NCBI RefSeq assembly: GCF_052118625.1
Contig: NZ_JBQKGW010000006.1
Span: 1-64,000, forward strand
DNA: 64,000 bases
From: Porcincola sp945869225
GTDB lineage: Bacteria; Bacillota; Clostridia; Lachnospirales; Lachnospiraceae
Direction: 5' to 3'
Positions 7,438 through 16,612 of this stretch are shown here, piece by piece. Position 1 is the first letter of the stretch. Each line of letters begins with the position of its first letter. Both the position numbers and the translations under genes were made by a program. The notes beneath the pieces are model-generated. The model was not told the origin of the DNA. It made no database searches and was given only the letters and a program-made list of their open reading frames with translations.

Positions 7438-9933
7438 TCACTTCAGCTTCACAATCGTCACGCCTGCGTCGCCTTCCCCGTACTCGCCAAGCCGGTACGA
7501 CTGCACATGCTTGTTCTTTCTCAGGAAGTTCTGCACACCGGCGCGGAGCGCCCCTGTACCCTTGCCGTGGACGACCCGCACTTCATCCAGGTGGGCGATC
7601 GCAGCATCGTCAAGATACTTGTCCAGGACAGAGACCGCTTCATCCACCGTCATGCCGAGGAGGTTGATCTCCGGTGAAACACTGGCGGACTTTGAGATCC
7701 GCACCCTTCCTGTGGATGTATGCTCGTACGACGGTCCCTTGATCGAGACCTCGTCCAGCAGCTCGATATCCTTCACATTCACGACGGAGTGCAGGATCCC
7801 CATCTGAACATCGATATTCCCCGATTTGTCAGGCAGCGAACGCACGATCCCCTTCAGGTTCAGTGACAGAACCTTCACCGAATCGCCCACCTGCAGCTTT
7901 CTCGCATCGACCGCCTTGTGCGGCGTCTTCTCCTTCTCCTTTTTGCGGGAAGCCTCCATCTCGTCCATTTTCCCGCGAAGGGCTGTACGCCTGCGCTCCA
8001 TGTCCCGTGCGGAAATGGCGTTGCCGCTCATCTTATTGAATGCGCGGATGGTCTCATCCGCATATTGTTTCGTGTCCCTCAGCAGATCGGCAGCCTGCTG
8101 TCTGGCCTTCTCCAGAATCTTGTCCTTCGATTCCGCAAGCTTTTTCTCCTGCTCCTCCAGTGAGCGTCTCAGCCGGCGGATCTCTGCCTGATCCTTCGTC
8201 ATCGCGCTCTCCGCCTTCTCCATGGACACGCGGCAGCTCTCGAGATCAGAGATCACGCTCTCAAAACTCTCCTGCTCGTTTGCGATCCGCCCCTTGGCAT
8301 CCTCGATGATCTCATCCGGGAGTCCCAGGCGCTTTGATATGGCGAAGGCATTGCTCTTCCCTGGTACGCCGATCAGCAGCCGGTAGGTCGGCCGCAGCGT
8401 CGCCACATCGAACTCGCAGCACGCATTCTCCACACCATCTGTCGACAGTGCATAGATCTTGACCTCGCTGTAGTGCGTCGTCGCGACCGTCCGGATGCCC
8501 CGGCTGTGCAGGTGCGCCAGAATGGAAATGGCCAGCGCCGCGCCCTCCTCCGGGTCTGTCCCGGCACCGAGCTCATCGAAGAGCACAAGACTTTTTTCGT
8601 CTGCCGCCTTCCAGAACGAGACAATATTTGTCATATGGCTCGAGAACGTTGACAGGCTCTGCTCGATCGACTGCTCGTCCCCGATGTCCGCATAGATCTC
8701 CGTGAACATTGAGAGCCTGGAATGCTCCTTCGCAGGAATGTGAAGTCCGGACAGCCCCATGATCTCCAGAAGCCCGATGGTCTTCAGGCTGACCGTCTTG
8801 CCGCCTGTATTCGGCCCCGAGATCACAAGCTGGTCAAAGTCCTCCCCCAGCCGGATGTCGACCGGGACGACCCGCCTGCGGTCAATCAGCGGATGGCGTG
8901 CGCGGCGGATGTCCACGATCCCTTCCTCGTTAAAATCCGGCTGCGTGGCGTTCATTTTTTTTGCAAGAGCCGCCCGTGCGAAGATGAAGTCCAGCTCTGA
9001 CAGAATCTGAATATCAGAAATGAGAACGTTGCTCTGCTCCGCTGCCTTTTCACTGAGCTCCCGGAGGATCTTCTCGATCTCCTCCTTCTCCTCCGCCTCG
9101 AATGTCCGAATATCGTTGTTCAGCTTCACGACGGCCATCGGCTCGACGAAAATCGTCTGGCCGGATGCGCTCTGGTCGTGAATCATACCCGGGACCTGGG
9201 AGCGGTACTCCGACCGGACCGGCAGGCAGTAACGGCCGTCCCGCTGGGTGATGACCGCGTCCTGAAGATACGCGCGTACGGGTCCGTTCACCATCTGCTG
9301 CAGCTGGGAATGGATCCGCTCCTCCGACAGGCTGATCTGCCTGCGGATCCTGCGCAGGTTCACGGACGCATCGTCTGCGATTTCATCCTCCGACAAGATG
9401 CAGCGGCGGATCTCCCGCACAAGCGACGGCACCGGCTCCAGCCCGCAGAACAGCTCTGTCAGCGAATCCTTCTCCGGCTGGTCTGTCTCCTCCCCGGATT
9501 CCCTCCGGCCTGCACCCGCTCCGGCTTCCCCTGCCGGCATCTGACGGTTCCTGGTCCAGTGTGCTGTTCCCTCTTCCACGACCGCCGGCTCCGGCTTCTT
9601 CTCTGACGGCTTGTCCTCCCAGGACTTTACCCTGGCCGCCGTTTCCAGGAGCTTTGCAATGTCCAGAAGCTCCGTGATGCTCAGGCTCCCGCCAATCTGA
9701 AGCCTTGCAATATCTGCGCGCATGTCCTTCACGCCGGAAAAACTCACGCTTCCCTTTTCATAGATTCTGCGCAGGGCGTCCGCCGTTTCGGTCTGCATTC
9801 GCTGCACCTTTTGAAGATCCTGCGAAGGCAGGAGCGCCTGGCATTTCAGTCTGCCCGGGAAAGAGCCCGCGCAGGCCACCAGCATCTCTCTGATCTTCGG
9901 ATATTCCAGTATTCTCAACGCTTTTTCGTTCAT
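7438..9933 (-). CDS. mutS2: MutS2 family ATPase/endonuclease
   Basis: An 831-residue protein. The N-terminal core domain begins NEKALRILEYPKIREML, and the ABC-type ATPase has Walker A GPNTGGKT at about residue 370 and a LVLFDELGAGTDP Walker B. A long coiled coil (about 500-620) follows, then KOW-like beta segments and a C-terminal Smr domain ending with HGKGTGALR near 790. MutS2 proteins suppress homologous recombination and, in Bacillus, act on collided ribosomes. A low-complexity insertion (about residues 105-155, Glu/Gly/Ala-rich) is unusual. Start 9933 was chosen for the GAGG site; the 18 residues upstream look spurious. Confidence 0.92.
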   Translation of the reverse strand: MNEKALRILEYPKIREMLVACAGSFPGRLKCQALLPSQDLQKVQRMQTETADALRRIYEKGSVSFSGVKDMRADIARLQIGGSLSITELLDIAKLLETAARVKSWEDKPSEKKPEPAVVEEGTAHWTRNRQMPAGEAGAGAGRRESGEETDQPEKDSLTELFCGLEPVPSLVREIRRCILSEDEIADDASVNLRRIRRQISLSEERIHSQLQQMVNGPVRAYLQDAVITQRDGRYCLPVRSEYRSQVPGMIHDQSASGQTIFVEPMAVVKLNNDIRTFEAEEKEEIEKILRELSEKAAEQSNVLISDIQILSELDFIFARAALAKKMNATQPDFNEEGIVDIRRARHPLIDRRRVVPVDIRLGEDFDQLVISGPNTGGKTVSLKTIGLLEIMGLSGLHIPAKEHSRLSMFTEIYADIGDEQSIEQSLSTFSSHMTNIVSFWKAADEKSLVLFDELGAGTDPEEGAALAISILAHLHSRGIRTVATTHYSEVKIYALSTDGVENACCEFDVATLRPTYRLLIGVPGKSNAFAISKRLGLPDEIIEDAKGRIANEQESFESVISDLESCRVSMEKAESAMTKDQAEIRRLRRSLEEQEKKLAESKDKILEKARQQAADLLRDTKQYADETIRAFNKMSGNAISARDMERRRTALRGKMDEMEASRKKEKEKTPHKAVDARKLQVGDSVKVLSLNLKGIVRSLPDKSGNIDVQMGILHSVVNVKDIELLDEVSIKGPSYEHTSTGRVRISKSASVSPEINLLGMTVDEAVSVLDKYLDDAAIAHLDEVRVVHGKGTGALRAGVQNFLRKNKHVQSYRLGEYGEGDAGVTIVKLK

Positions 9934-10028
9934 CTTGATCCTCGTTCCGCCGCCACCGGCTGGCAGCACAGCCTGTCCCCTGCCCATGTCCTCTTCCGGC
10001 GGCTTCTGTTAACTGTTTATGTAAATGG

Positions 10029-10071
10029 ATTTTATCACATTATGAAATGCGCGCCAAAGGTATGCTATAAT
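10029..10071. promoter_or_regulatory. Divergent promoter region mutS2 / yhaM
   Basis: On the plus strand TGCTATAAT (TATAAT at 10066-10071) is an extended -10 facing the exonuclease gene. On the minus strand TGATAAAAT (TAAAAT at 10029-10034) is an extended -10 facing mutS2. The -35 boxes are weak on both sides, as expected for extended -10 promoters. Confidence 0.5.
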
Positions 10072-10159
10072 GTGACTGCTGCCTTCGTTGCAGCAGATTC
10101 CCAGCATAATCACTTGAATTGTGACACAAAAGGAAGGATTACAGAAAGAAGTTTTCAGG

Positions 10160-11113
10160 ATGAAATACATTCAATCATTTCAGGAAGGCGACCATATCGG
10201 CGATGTCTATCTCTGCAAGCACAGGCAGTGCGCGACTTCGCGGAACGGAAAAAGCTACGAGAACGTCACACTCCAGGACAAGACCGGAACCATTGACTGC
10301 AAGGTCTGGGATCCGGGTGCAGCCGGCATCGAGGATTTCAAACCGCTCGACTATGTCTATATCACCGGGGAAGTGACCAGCTTCAACAACAGCCTGCAGC
10401 TGAACATCAAGCGTGCACGCCCCGCATCGACGAATGAATACAAGGCTTCGGATTATCTCCCCGTCAGCGAGAAGGATCCGGAACAGATGTACCAGAAGCT
10501 GATGGCTTCTCTCGAGGGCGTGAAGAACCCCTGGCTGAAGCAGCTCATCACAAAATACTTCGGGGATGAGAACTTCAAGGCTGCCTTCATGAAGCACTCT
10601 GCCGCCAAGTCTGTCCACCATGGCTTCGTCGGCGGACTCCTGGAGCACACCTTGTCGGTTGTCACCATGTGCGAATTTTTCTGCACACAGTATCCGTACC
10701 TCAACCATGACCTGCTGATCACGGCAGCTGCATTTCACGATGTCGGCAAGCTGAAGGAACTCTCTTCCTTCCCGGAGAACGATTACACCGACGATGGCCA
10801 GCTTCTGGGGCACATTGTGATGGGCAGTGAGCTGGTCGGCTACGGCTGCCGGACAATCAAGGGCTTTCCGCACCGCCTTCAGAGTGAGCTTCAGCACTGC
10901 ATCCTCGCCCACCATGGCGAGCTGGAATACGGGAGTCCGAAAAAGCCGGCGCTCCCCGAGGCGCTGGCACTCAACCTCGCAGACAATGCGGACGCACGCC
11001 TTGAGACCATGAAGGAGCTCATGAAGACCGATGAATCCTCCACCGCCCCCGGCAGCTGGCTCGGTTTCAACCGGCTGTTCGACTCAAATATCAGAGCTTC
11101 CGGCGAGTGGTAA
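10160..11113 (+). CDS. yhaM: 3'-5' exoribonuclease, YhaM family (OB fold + HD domain)
   Basis: A 317-residue protein, close to the 314 residues of Bacillus YhaM. Residues 10-95 form an OB-fold nucleic-acid binding domain (VYLCKHRQC..., VTLQDKTGTIDCKVWD). Residues 150-290 form an HD phosphohydrolase domain with GLLEHTLSV near 155 and the metal-binding FHDVGKLKE near 192, plus a later H-H pair (LAHHGELEYG). YhaM-type enzymes trim RNA and DNA 3' ends in a Mn2+-dependent reaction. The start at 10160 gives the family N-terminus MKYIQSF; AAAGAAG is the nearest binding site, and an earlier GTG at 10121 is possible. Confidence 0.88.
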   Translation: MKYIQSFQEGDHIGDVYLCKHRQCATSRNGKSYENVTLQDKTGTIDCKVWDPGAAGIEDFKPLDYVYITGEVTSFNNSLQLNIKRARPASTNEYKASDYLPVSEKDPEQMYQKLMASLEGVKNPWLKQLITKYFGDENFKAAFMKHSAAKSVHHGFVGGLLEHTLSVVTMCEFFCTQYPYLNHDLLITAAAFHDVGKLKELSSFPENDYTDDGQLLGHIVMGSELVGYGCRTIKGFPHRLQSELQHCILAHHGELEYGSPKKPALPEALALNLADNADARLETMKELMKTDESSTAPGSWLGFNRLFDSNIRASGEW

Positions 11114-11164
11114 CAAGCCGGGCTGATCCGGCCGGTGGCTGACAAACGATTTCTATCTGAAAAC

Positions 11165-11206
11165 AAAGAGAAAGGAGAGGGACCGCTGCCCCTCTCCTTT
11201 CTCTTT
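11165..11206. terminator. Bidirectional terminator between yhaM and psd
   Basis: A perfect 17-bp stem, 11165-11181 with 11190-11206, with loop ACCGCTGC. It is flanked by T-rich tails on both strands (CTCTTTT on plus, CTTTGTTTT on minus). It can end both convergent transcripts. Confidence 0.88.
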
Positions 11207-11268
11207 TCATATTGGTCTATCTGTTAACGCCAATTGCCGGCCTTGCATCCGTTCAATCGGCTGCTTCT

Positions 11269-12498
11269 TCAGACCTGCTCTCCGTGAAACACGCCATACT
11301 GCGCGCGGCAGAGTACCTTCGCATAGCCATTGGCGTAGGTATCGTCGCTCGGTGCCGGCGGGCAGGTCAGCTCGAAGCCTGCCTTCTTCTCGAACAGCAT
11401 CGCGCAGTCCGATCCGCCGAACAGGAAGTATCCGAGCTCGTCGCCCTTCCTGATCTTCGCGCCGGGAACGACTCCCTCTGCAAAATGAACGCTCGACACC
11501 TGTCCCTGACCGACGGTGAAGACTGCAACAAGACCGTACTTGTCTGTCTCGATCAGCACGCAGCCCCTGGTCTCGTATGCCTGCCAGCCCGCAAAGCAGG
11601 ACTCCAGAACATACATCTGGCGGTCCGGCTCCCAGGTCGTGATGCCGCCGACCGCATTCGGATTCTTGATCACGTAGGTAGCAATGACCGTCCCGGTAAC
11701 CGGACAGTGTGCCCTGTGATAATCGTCAAAATTGAAGAATGTATGGGTCAGCGTTCCGCCATAGAAATGCTTCGCATACGGCGCACCTGCTTCACCGAGC
11801 AGCGTCTCCACACTGTAGAAAGTCGATGTCTTGATGACAACCCCATGCTCGTCCGTCACATCCGGCGAGAAGAAGCGTCCCTTCTCGTCGATCTCCCAGG
11901 TTCCCTGCGGGAGCGAGTCGCCTGGCGCCGCAACAACCGAATCATCCTTCGCGCCGGCAAGCGGCCTGGACTCATCTGCATTCTTCAGTCTCCTTGAGAA
12001 GAACTGGTTGAAGGTGTGCCAGTTTGACGGATCCTCAAACCATCCCTGATCCAGATGCCAGCTGGGATCCTTGTAGAGCATCTCATAATACTCCGGCTTC
12101 CAGGATTCCTCGGTATCCAGAAACTGCTTGAGCGCATTGTTATAGTGGCGAAGCCACACATAGATGGGTTCCAGGAACTGAACCGATGGCCTGAATTCCA
12201 GCTCTCCTTCCAGCTCCTTCAGCGGTCTGTCGAGCAGGAAATAGATGTACAGGCAGCTCTGGTCAACCTTCGTCACAAACCGTTCGTAGCGCTCCTCCGG
12301 CAGGAAGGTCCACGGCATCGCCGTCAGGGTAAAGTCGATATAGTCATAGAATTCATCAAGGCTGCGGACCGGATTCGTCTCATGATCCGGGTTTTCCTTT
12401 TCCGCCAGCGCTATCGACTTTTCGACAAGGCTCTTGAGCCTTGCGTCTCTGTCCAGCAGTTCCATCAGTTCCAATGTCACTTCAGCATGGTTTTTCAT
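11269..12498 (-). CDS. psd: Phosphatidylserine decarboxylase family proenzyme
   Basis: A 409-residue protein. The C-terminal half has the PSD fold with FDDYHRAHCPVTG, VIKNPNAVGG and, near residue 361, LGYFLFGGSDCAMLF. In this family the Gly-Ser bond is self-cleaved and the Ser becomes the pyruvoyl group; the motif is normally GGST or GGSS, so GGSD is a mild variation that keeps G-S. The enzyme would make phosphatidylethanolamine at the membrane. The N-terminal ~150 residues form an extra helical domain found in the larger PSD-related proteins. No phosphatidylserine synthase gene is adjacent. It might act on a related lipid instead. Confidence 0.82.
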   Translation of the reverse strand: MKNHAEVTLELMELLDRDARLKSLVEKSIALAEKENPDHETNPVRSLDEFYDYIDFTLTAMPWTFLPEERYERFVTKVDQSCLYIYFLLDRPLKELEGELEFRPSVQFLEPIYVWLRHYNNALKQFLDTEESWKPEYYEMLYKDPSWHLDQGWFEDPSNWHTFNQFFSRRLKNADESRPLAGAKDDSVVAAPGDSLPQGTWEIDEKGRFFSPDVTDEHGVVIKTSTFYSVETLLGEAGAPYAKHFYGGTLTHTFFNFDDYHRAHCPVTGTVIATYVIKNPNAVGGITTWEPDRQMYVLESCFAGWQAYETRGCVLIETDKYGLVAVFTVGQGQVSSVHFAEGVVPGAKIRKGDELGYFLFGGSDCAMLFEKKAGFELTCPPAPSDDTYANGYAKVLCRAQYGVFHGEQV

Positions 12499-12857
12499 AA
12501 TTACAGATATCGACCTCTCTTCTGACCAGACTCGCAGGCGGTCTTTCTACCGAAAAAGCCGCCCGCTGTTATATACAACTTTCTGATTCGCCTCCCGGAT
12601 GAACGCCTTCCCATGAACTCCTCATAGTATAAAAAAGCGCCGATCCCCTTGACAGCGAACCGATTTACTATACCACATCTGTCAAGCCCCCGAAAGAGCG
12701 CGGACATAAAATCTTCTGTAACCCGGGATTTTTCAAATATTTGCCCGAAAAAGCAGCCCAAACCGTCAGATGGCGGATCTGGAAACTGCTGCCAGGAACA
12801 GCGCTGGCCGGCCTCCACAGTCCGCACGAATACAAGGCTGGCCCGGAAACTGGCCGA
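12499..12857. other. 359-bp intergenic region upstream of psd
   Basis: No gene is recognised. CTTGACAG (12648-12655) and CTGTCAAG (12679-12686) form an inverted repeat with a 23-base centre. Inside it, on the minus strand, lies TGGTATAGT (TATAGT at 12667-12672), an extended -10 that would read towards psd with a 170-base leader. The repeat could be an operator for psd, but this is inference. Confidence 0.4.
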
Positions 12858-14237
12858 TCAGATCAGGCTGAAACAACCTCTTCCCTCCGCCTTCAGCGCA
12901 CTGGAGAAGAACACCTTCATCACTCTGATCAGAGCACCCGTGTCATGTACACCGGCCGTCTCATACGGTGAGTGCATGGCCAGCTGCGGCAGTCCGATGT
13001 CGACCGTATTGACCGAGACATGAGCATTCGATATATTGCCGAGCGTGGATCCGCCCACCATGTCTGACCGGTTCGTGAAATCCTGACAGGTTTCTCCCGC
13101 CTTCTCCGCGATCGCACGAAACAGTGCCGCAGAATACGCGTCTGTTGTGTACTTCTGGTTGGCGCTGTACTTGATGACGATGCCGTGATTCATCTTCGGC
13201 CGGTTGACCGGATCCGCCTTGCCTTCCGCGTTCGGGTGCACCGCATGCGCATTGTCGGCAGAAACCATGAAGCTGGATGCCAGCTTCCTTCTCTGGTCCT
13301 CCTCTGTCAGACCGAATTCCTGCCCGATCCGTGCCAGAACGTCCTGAAGAAAAGTGGAGTCCGCTCCCTGCTTCGTCCCGCTGCCGACCTCCTCGTTGTC
13401 AAAGACGGCCAGCACAGGGATCGCGAAAGCTGCCGATGCAGCAGCGGCTTCGTCCGGGGCGCTGCCGTCCTTCTCTCCCGACTCGATAAATCCCACCAGA
13501 TCACCATAGGTGCACTGCAGATCGTCCAGATGCCCCGATGAGACGAACTCTCTGTTTGCGCCCCAGATCGTCCCCGGCACCCGGGCATAGAGGAACAGGT
13601 CATCCCCCGCAATCTGTTCCTTCGAGATCCCTGCCGCCTCCGCGATCAGGTCCGCGAATGTTCCTTCAGCTGTCTCATCTCCCAGCACCGGAAGCACATC
13701 TGTCTGGACATTGTAGTGCATGCCGTCGTTGGCTTCGCGGTTCATATGGATGGCGACATTCGGGATCATGACCAGATCACGGTCGATGTTCACAAGCTTC
13801 GTCCGGAAATGATTTCCTTCCTTAATAATAATGCGCCCTGCAACGGACAGCGGACGGTCAAACCACGGCGCGATCAGCATACCGCCGTACCGCTCCACAT
13901 TCAGACGAACGTAAGCCCCGGCTGTCTTCATTTCCGGATTTGCCTTGATGCGAAATGCCGGACTGTCGCTGTGCGAAGCCGCAATCATGTACCCGGTAAA
14001 ATCCGAAACTTCCCCTCCATCTTTCCGCTCAGGAATCCGGAAGGCGATCAGAGACGAATCATTTCGTGTTACAAAATACTTTCCGCCAGCCTCAAGGCCC
14101 CAGCTTTCCTCCTCAAGGCACTCCCTGTAGCCGTGCTTCTCCAGAATCTGCCGGATGCTGTCGGCTGAATGGAATGCTGTCGGACACTGACCGATAAACG
14201 CCAGCAGGTCTCTGGTTATTTTCTCATCTGAAGTCAT
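12858..14237 (-). CDS. apeB: M18 family aminopeptidase
   Basis: A 459-residue protein with the M18/M20-type dinuclear metal site: AASHSDSPAFRIK near residue 85, the first-domain Asp around SSGHLDDLQCTYG, FDNEEVGSGTKQGADS near 295 and a C-terminal NISNAHVSVNTVDIGLPQLAMHSPYET block. Members remove N-terminal residues, often acidic or neutral ones, from peptides in the cytoplasm and form dodecamers. The start at 14237 was chosen (AAGGCAAGGG upstream). The 20 residues upstream in frame are Arg-rich and have no family resemblance. Confidence 0.93.
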   Translation of the reverse strand: MTSDEKITRDLLAFIGQCPTAFHSADSIRQILEKHGYRECLEEESWGLEAGGKYFVTRNDSSLIAFRIPERKDGGEVSDFTGYMIAASHSDSPAFRIKANPEMKTAGAYVRLNVERYGGMLIAPWFDRPLSVAGRIIIKEGNHFRTKLVNIDRDLVMIPNVAIHMNREANDGMHYNVQTDVLPVLGDETAEGTFADLIAEAAGISKEQIAGDDLFLYARVPGTIWGANREFVSSGHLDDLQCTYGDLVGFIESGEKDGSAPDEAAAASAAFAIPVLAVFDNEEVGSGTKQGADSTFLQDVLARIGQEFGLTEEDQRRKLASSFMVSADNAHAVHPNAEGKADPVNRPKMNHGIVIKYSANQKYTTDAYSAALFRAIAEKAGETCQDFTNRSDMVGGSTLGNISNAHVSVNTVDIGLPQLAMHSPYETAGVHDTGALIRVMKVFFSSALKAEGRGCFSLI

Positions 14238-14490
14238 CTTTTCCCTTGCCTTTCTTCCGCGTCTCTGCGCGGCTGTTTCTCCTTCTTCAGGACACATGAG
14301 TCATCTTTCAGTGGGTATCCGCCTCATGCCCCACGCGCTCTCCCCAGTATACACCCTTTCCGGCCCTCAGCCCTCCTCTCCGCTTTTCACCCCTTCCAGA
14401 TACCCTGTTTTTTCTTTTTTGTCCATCTGCCGCCTGCTGTATTTGTTTGCGGTATTTACTGTTTTTCAGCCCGACATACGAAATTTTTGG

Positions 14491-14519
14491 TTGACACATT
14501 TTTTGTTTCCCCATAAAAT
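14491..14519 (+). promoter_or_regulatory. Promoter of the amt-PII gene
   Basis: TTGACA (14491-14496) and TAAAAT (14514-14519) with an exact 17-base spacer rich in T. Transcription would begin near 14526, leaving a leader of about 130 bases that holds two hairpins. Confidence 0.8.
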
Positions 14520-14525
14520 AAGCCC

Positions 14526-14658
14526 TATCAGACGAAGGCGTCCCGCTTGTGCGGGGCGCCTGTTGTTTTTCTCCAGCAAAGGCGCTGTCGGTCTGCTCTC
14601 CAGCAGGCTGCGGCGCTTTTTCATTTCAGGAGAAACGAGAACAAAGAGGAGGGAACAT
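14526..14658 (+). promoter_or_regulatory. Two-hairpin leader of amt-PII, candidate antitermination element
   Basis: AGGCGTCCCGC (14536-14546) pairs with GCGGGGCGCCT (14551-14561) and is followed by GTTGTTTTT. A second hairpin (14582-14616, GCGC...GGCGC with inner CTGCT/AGCAG) is followed by TTTTT. Both stems are preceded by a similar stretch (CAGACGAAGGCG and CAGCAAAGGCG). Two tandem hairpins with U-tracts in front of a nitrogen gene resemble the ANTAR-type antitermination leaders of Clostridia, but the loops do not clearly show the known hexaloop, so the class is uncertain. Confidence 0.5.
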
Positions 14659-16410
14659 ATGGAATACAGTATGACTACCGTAATATGGGTGCTCGTCGGC
14701 GCAGCCCTGGTCTACTTCATGCAGGCAGGGTTCGCCCTCTGCGAGGCAGGCCTCACGAGAGCCAAGAACACCGGCAATATCCTGATGAAGAACATGATGG
14801 ACTTCTGTATCGGGACACCCTGTTTCTGGCTCGTCGGCTTTGGTCTGATGTTCGGCGGAACCGGCGCCATCATCGGGCACCTCGATCCGATGATCCTCGG
14901 AAACTACACCGCCGAGAACAGCGTCGTCCCGCAGACAATGCCGCTCTGGGCATATGTGATCTTCCAGACCGTCTTCTGCGCAACCGCTGCCACCATCGTC
15001 TCCGGCTCGATGGCTGAACGCACGAACTTCAAGGCATACTGTGTATACTCCGCCGTCATCTCGCTGATTGTCTATCCGATCAGCGGCCACTGGATCTGGG
15101 GCGGCGGCTGGCTCTCGACACTCGGCTTCCATGACTTTGCAGGTTCCACCTGCGTCCACATGGTCGGCGGCCTCATCGCCTGCCTCGGCGCATGGATGCT
15201 GGGCCCCCGCATCGGCAAATATGACAAGAATGGCAAGGCAAGAGCGATCCCCGGGCACAACATGACGGCTGCTGCACTCGGCGTCTTCATCCTCTGGTTC
15301 TGCTGGTTCGGCTTCAACGGCGCTTCGACCGTTGCAATGGACTCTGATGCAGCTGCTGTCACCGCTTCGCTGGTATTCGTCAACACCAACCTGGCTGCCG
15401 CTGTCGCGACTGTTGTCGCGATGATCTTCACCTGGATCCGTTACGGCAAGCCTGACGTATCGATGACTTTCAATGCAGCGCTTGCAGGTCTTGTCGCCAT
15501 CACAGCCCCCTGTAACTGCGTCTCTCCGCTCGGAGCCTTCTTCATCGGCCTCATCTCAGGCATCCTGGTCGTCCTGAGCGTCGAATTCTTCGATAACATC
15601 GTCAAGATCGACGATCCGGTCGGCGCTGTATCCGTACACATGGTCAACGGCATCTGGGGCACCATCGCAGTCGGCCTGTTTTCCACCGGCGACGACGGCG
15701 TCGGCAAGGGTCTCTTCTACGGCGGGGGCTTCCATCAGCTCGGTGTACAGCTCCTCGGCTTTGTCTCAGTCGCTGTCTACGTTCTGATCGTGATGTACAT
15801 CGCATTCAAGATCATCGACAAAACCATCGGACTCCGTGTTCCGGCACAGGTCGAGATTGACGGCCTCGATGTCCATGAGCATGGTCTTACAAGTGCATAT
15901 TCCGGATTCGCCATCACGGATGTCACAGATATGGACGTCAACCCGAACGATAACACAGAGCTTGGCGAAGATGACTACGAAAAGGCAAGCGATGCGCAGA
16001 TCAACGCCGCTGTCAAAGTCACCCGCGAGGCGCCGCTCGTCCCGTCCCTTGACACCGGTATCCACAAGGTCAGCATCATCTGCCGCCTGTCGAAGTTTGA
16101 CGCCCTCAAGAAGGCACTCAACGAGCTTGGCGTGACCGGCATGACTATGTACCAGGTCATGGGCAGCGGCATTGAACGCGGCTCGACAGACCGCTATCGT
16201 GGCGCTGTCGTCGACTCAACCCTGATCCCGAAAGTCAAGGTGGAAGTCGTTGTCGGATCAATCCCGGTCGACAAAGTCATCGAAACCGCCAAGAAAGTTC
16301 TCTACACCGGCCGTATCGGCGATGGCAAGATCTTCGTATACAACGTTGCGAAAGTCGTCAAGGTCCGCACCGGCGAAGAAGACCTCTCCGCGTTAAAAGA
16401 TGTAGAATAA
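14659..16410 (+). CDS. Ammonium transporter fused to a C-terminal PII (GlnB/GlnK) domain
   Basis: A 583-residue fusion. Residues 1-415 form the Amt channel: MQAGFALCEAGLTRAKNTGN, the first pore His in HDFAGSTCVHMVGG, the second in SVHMVNGIWGT, and 11 hydrophobic segments. A 50-residue acidic linker follows, and residues 468-583 form a complete PII domain (KVSIICRLSKFDALKKAL, the T-loop, and GRIGDGKIFVYNVAKVV...RTGEEDLSAL). In most bacteria PII is a separate protein that plugs the channel when nitrogen is plentiful. In the T-loop, YRGA is kept but the tyrosine uridylylated in E. coli (Tyr51) is Val, and Gln39 of the 2-oxoglutarate site is Glu. The start at 14659 follows GAGGAGGG; longer in-frame forms are spurious. 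Confidence 0.93.
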   Translation: MEYSMTTVIWVLVGAALVYFMQAGFALCEAGLTRAKNTGNILMKNMMDFCIGTPCFWLVGFGLMFGGTGAIIGHLDPMILGNYTAENSVVPQTMPLWAYVIFQTVFCATAATIVSGSMAERTNFKAYCVYSAVISLIVYPISGHWIWGGGWLSTLGFHDFAGSTCVHMVGGLIACLGAWMLGPRIGKYDKNGKARAIPGHNMTAAALGVFILWFCWFGFNGASTVAMDSDAAAVTASLVFVNTNLAAAVATVVAMIFTWIRYGKPDVSMTFNAALAGLVAITAPCNCVSPLGAFFIGLISGILVVLSVEFFDNIVKIDDPVGAVSVHMVNGIWGTIAVGLFSTGDDGVGKGLFYGGGFHQLGVQLLGFVSVAVYVLIVMYIAFKIIDKTIGLRVPAQVEIDGLDVHEHGLTSAYSGFAITDVTDMDVNPNDNTELGEDDYEKASDAQINAAVKVTREAPLVPSLDTGIHKVSIICRLSKFDALKKALNELGVTGMTMYQVMGSGIERGSTDRYRGAVVDSTLIPKVKVEVVVGSIPVDKVIETAKKVLYTGRIGDGKIFVYNVAKVVKVRTGEEDLSALKDVE

Positions 16411-16417
16411 GTCCCAG

Positions 16418-16477
16418 TCGCAATGAGAAGCCCCTGCAGCGTGCTCGCACGCTGACAGGGGCCTTCTCATTTGCGAC
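16418..16477. terminator. Long imperfect hairpin after amt-PII
   Basis: A near-palindrome of 60 bases: GTCGCAA at the left end pairs with TTGCGAC at the right. Inside are GAGAAG/CTTCTC, CCCCTG/CAGGGG and CAGCGTGC/GCACGCTG. It begins 8 bases after the amt stop codon and could end transcription or protect the mRNA 3' end, though no clear U-tract follows. Confidence 0.6.
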
Positions 16478-16480
16478 GAC

Positions 16481-16531
16481 AAAAGCCATGAGCGCGGGCG
16501 ATGCGTCAGCAGCGCGTAAAACGCGAATGGC
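16481..16531. repeat. REP-like repeat, copy 1
   Basis: This 51-base unit starts AAAAGCCATGAGCGCGGGCG and ends CGCGAATGGC. AGCCAT at the left pairs with ATGGCT at the right end. Copy 2 at 16613-16663 differs at only 3 positions. This is typical of short palindromic extragenic elements. Confidence 0.7.
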
Positions 16532-16612
16532 TTTCAGCGGCACGGAAGCTGCGAAGCAGCGAAAGTGACGCGTGGGACTTATTCACTTGCCACTGCAAAA
16601 GCCGCATACTGC

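Noticed and set aside
14296..14658. N-terminal extension of the ammonium transporter by 121 residues
   Set aside because: It runs through the promoter and leader hairpins; ATG at 14659 has GAGGAGGG and gives the family N-terminus.
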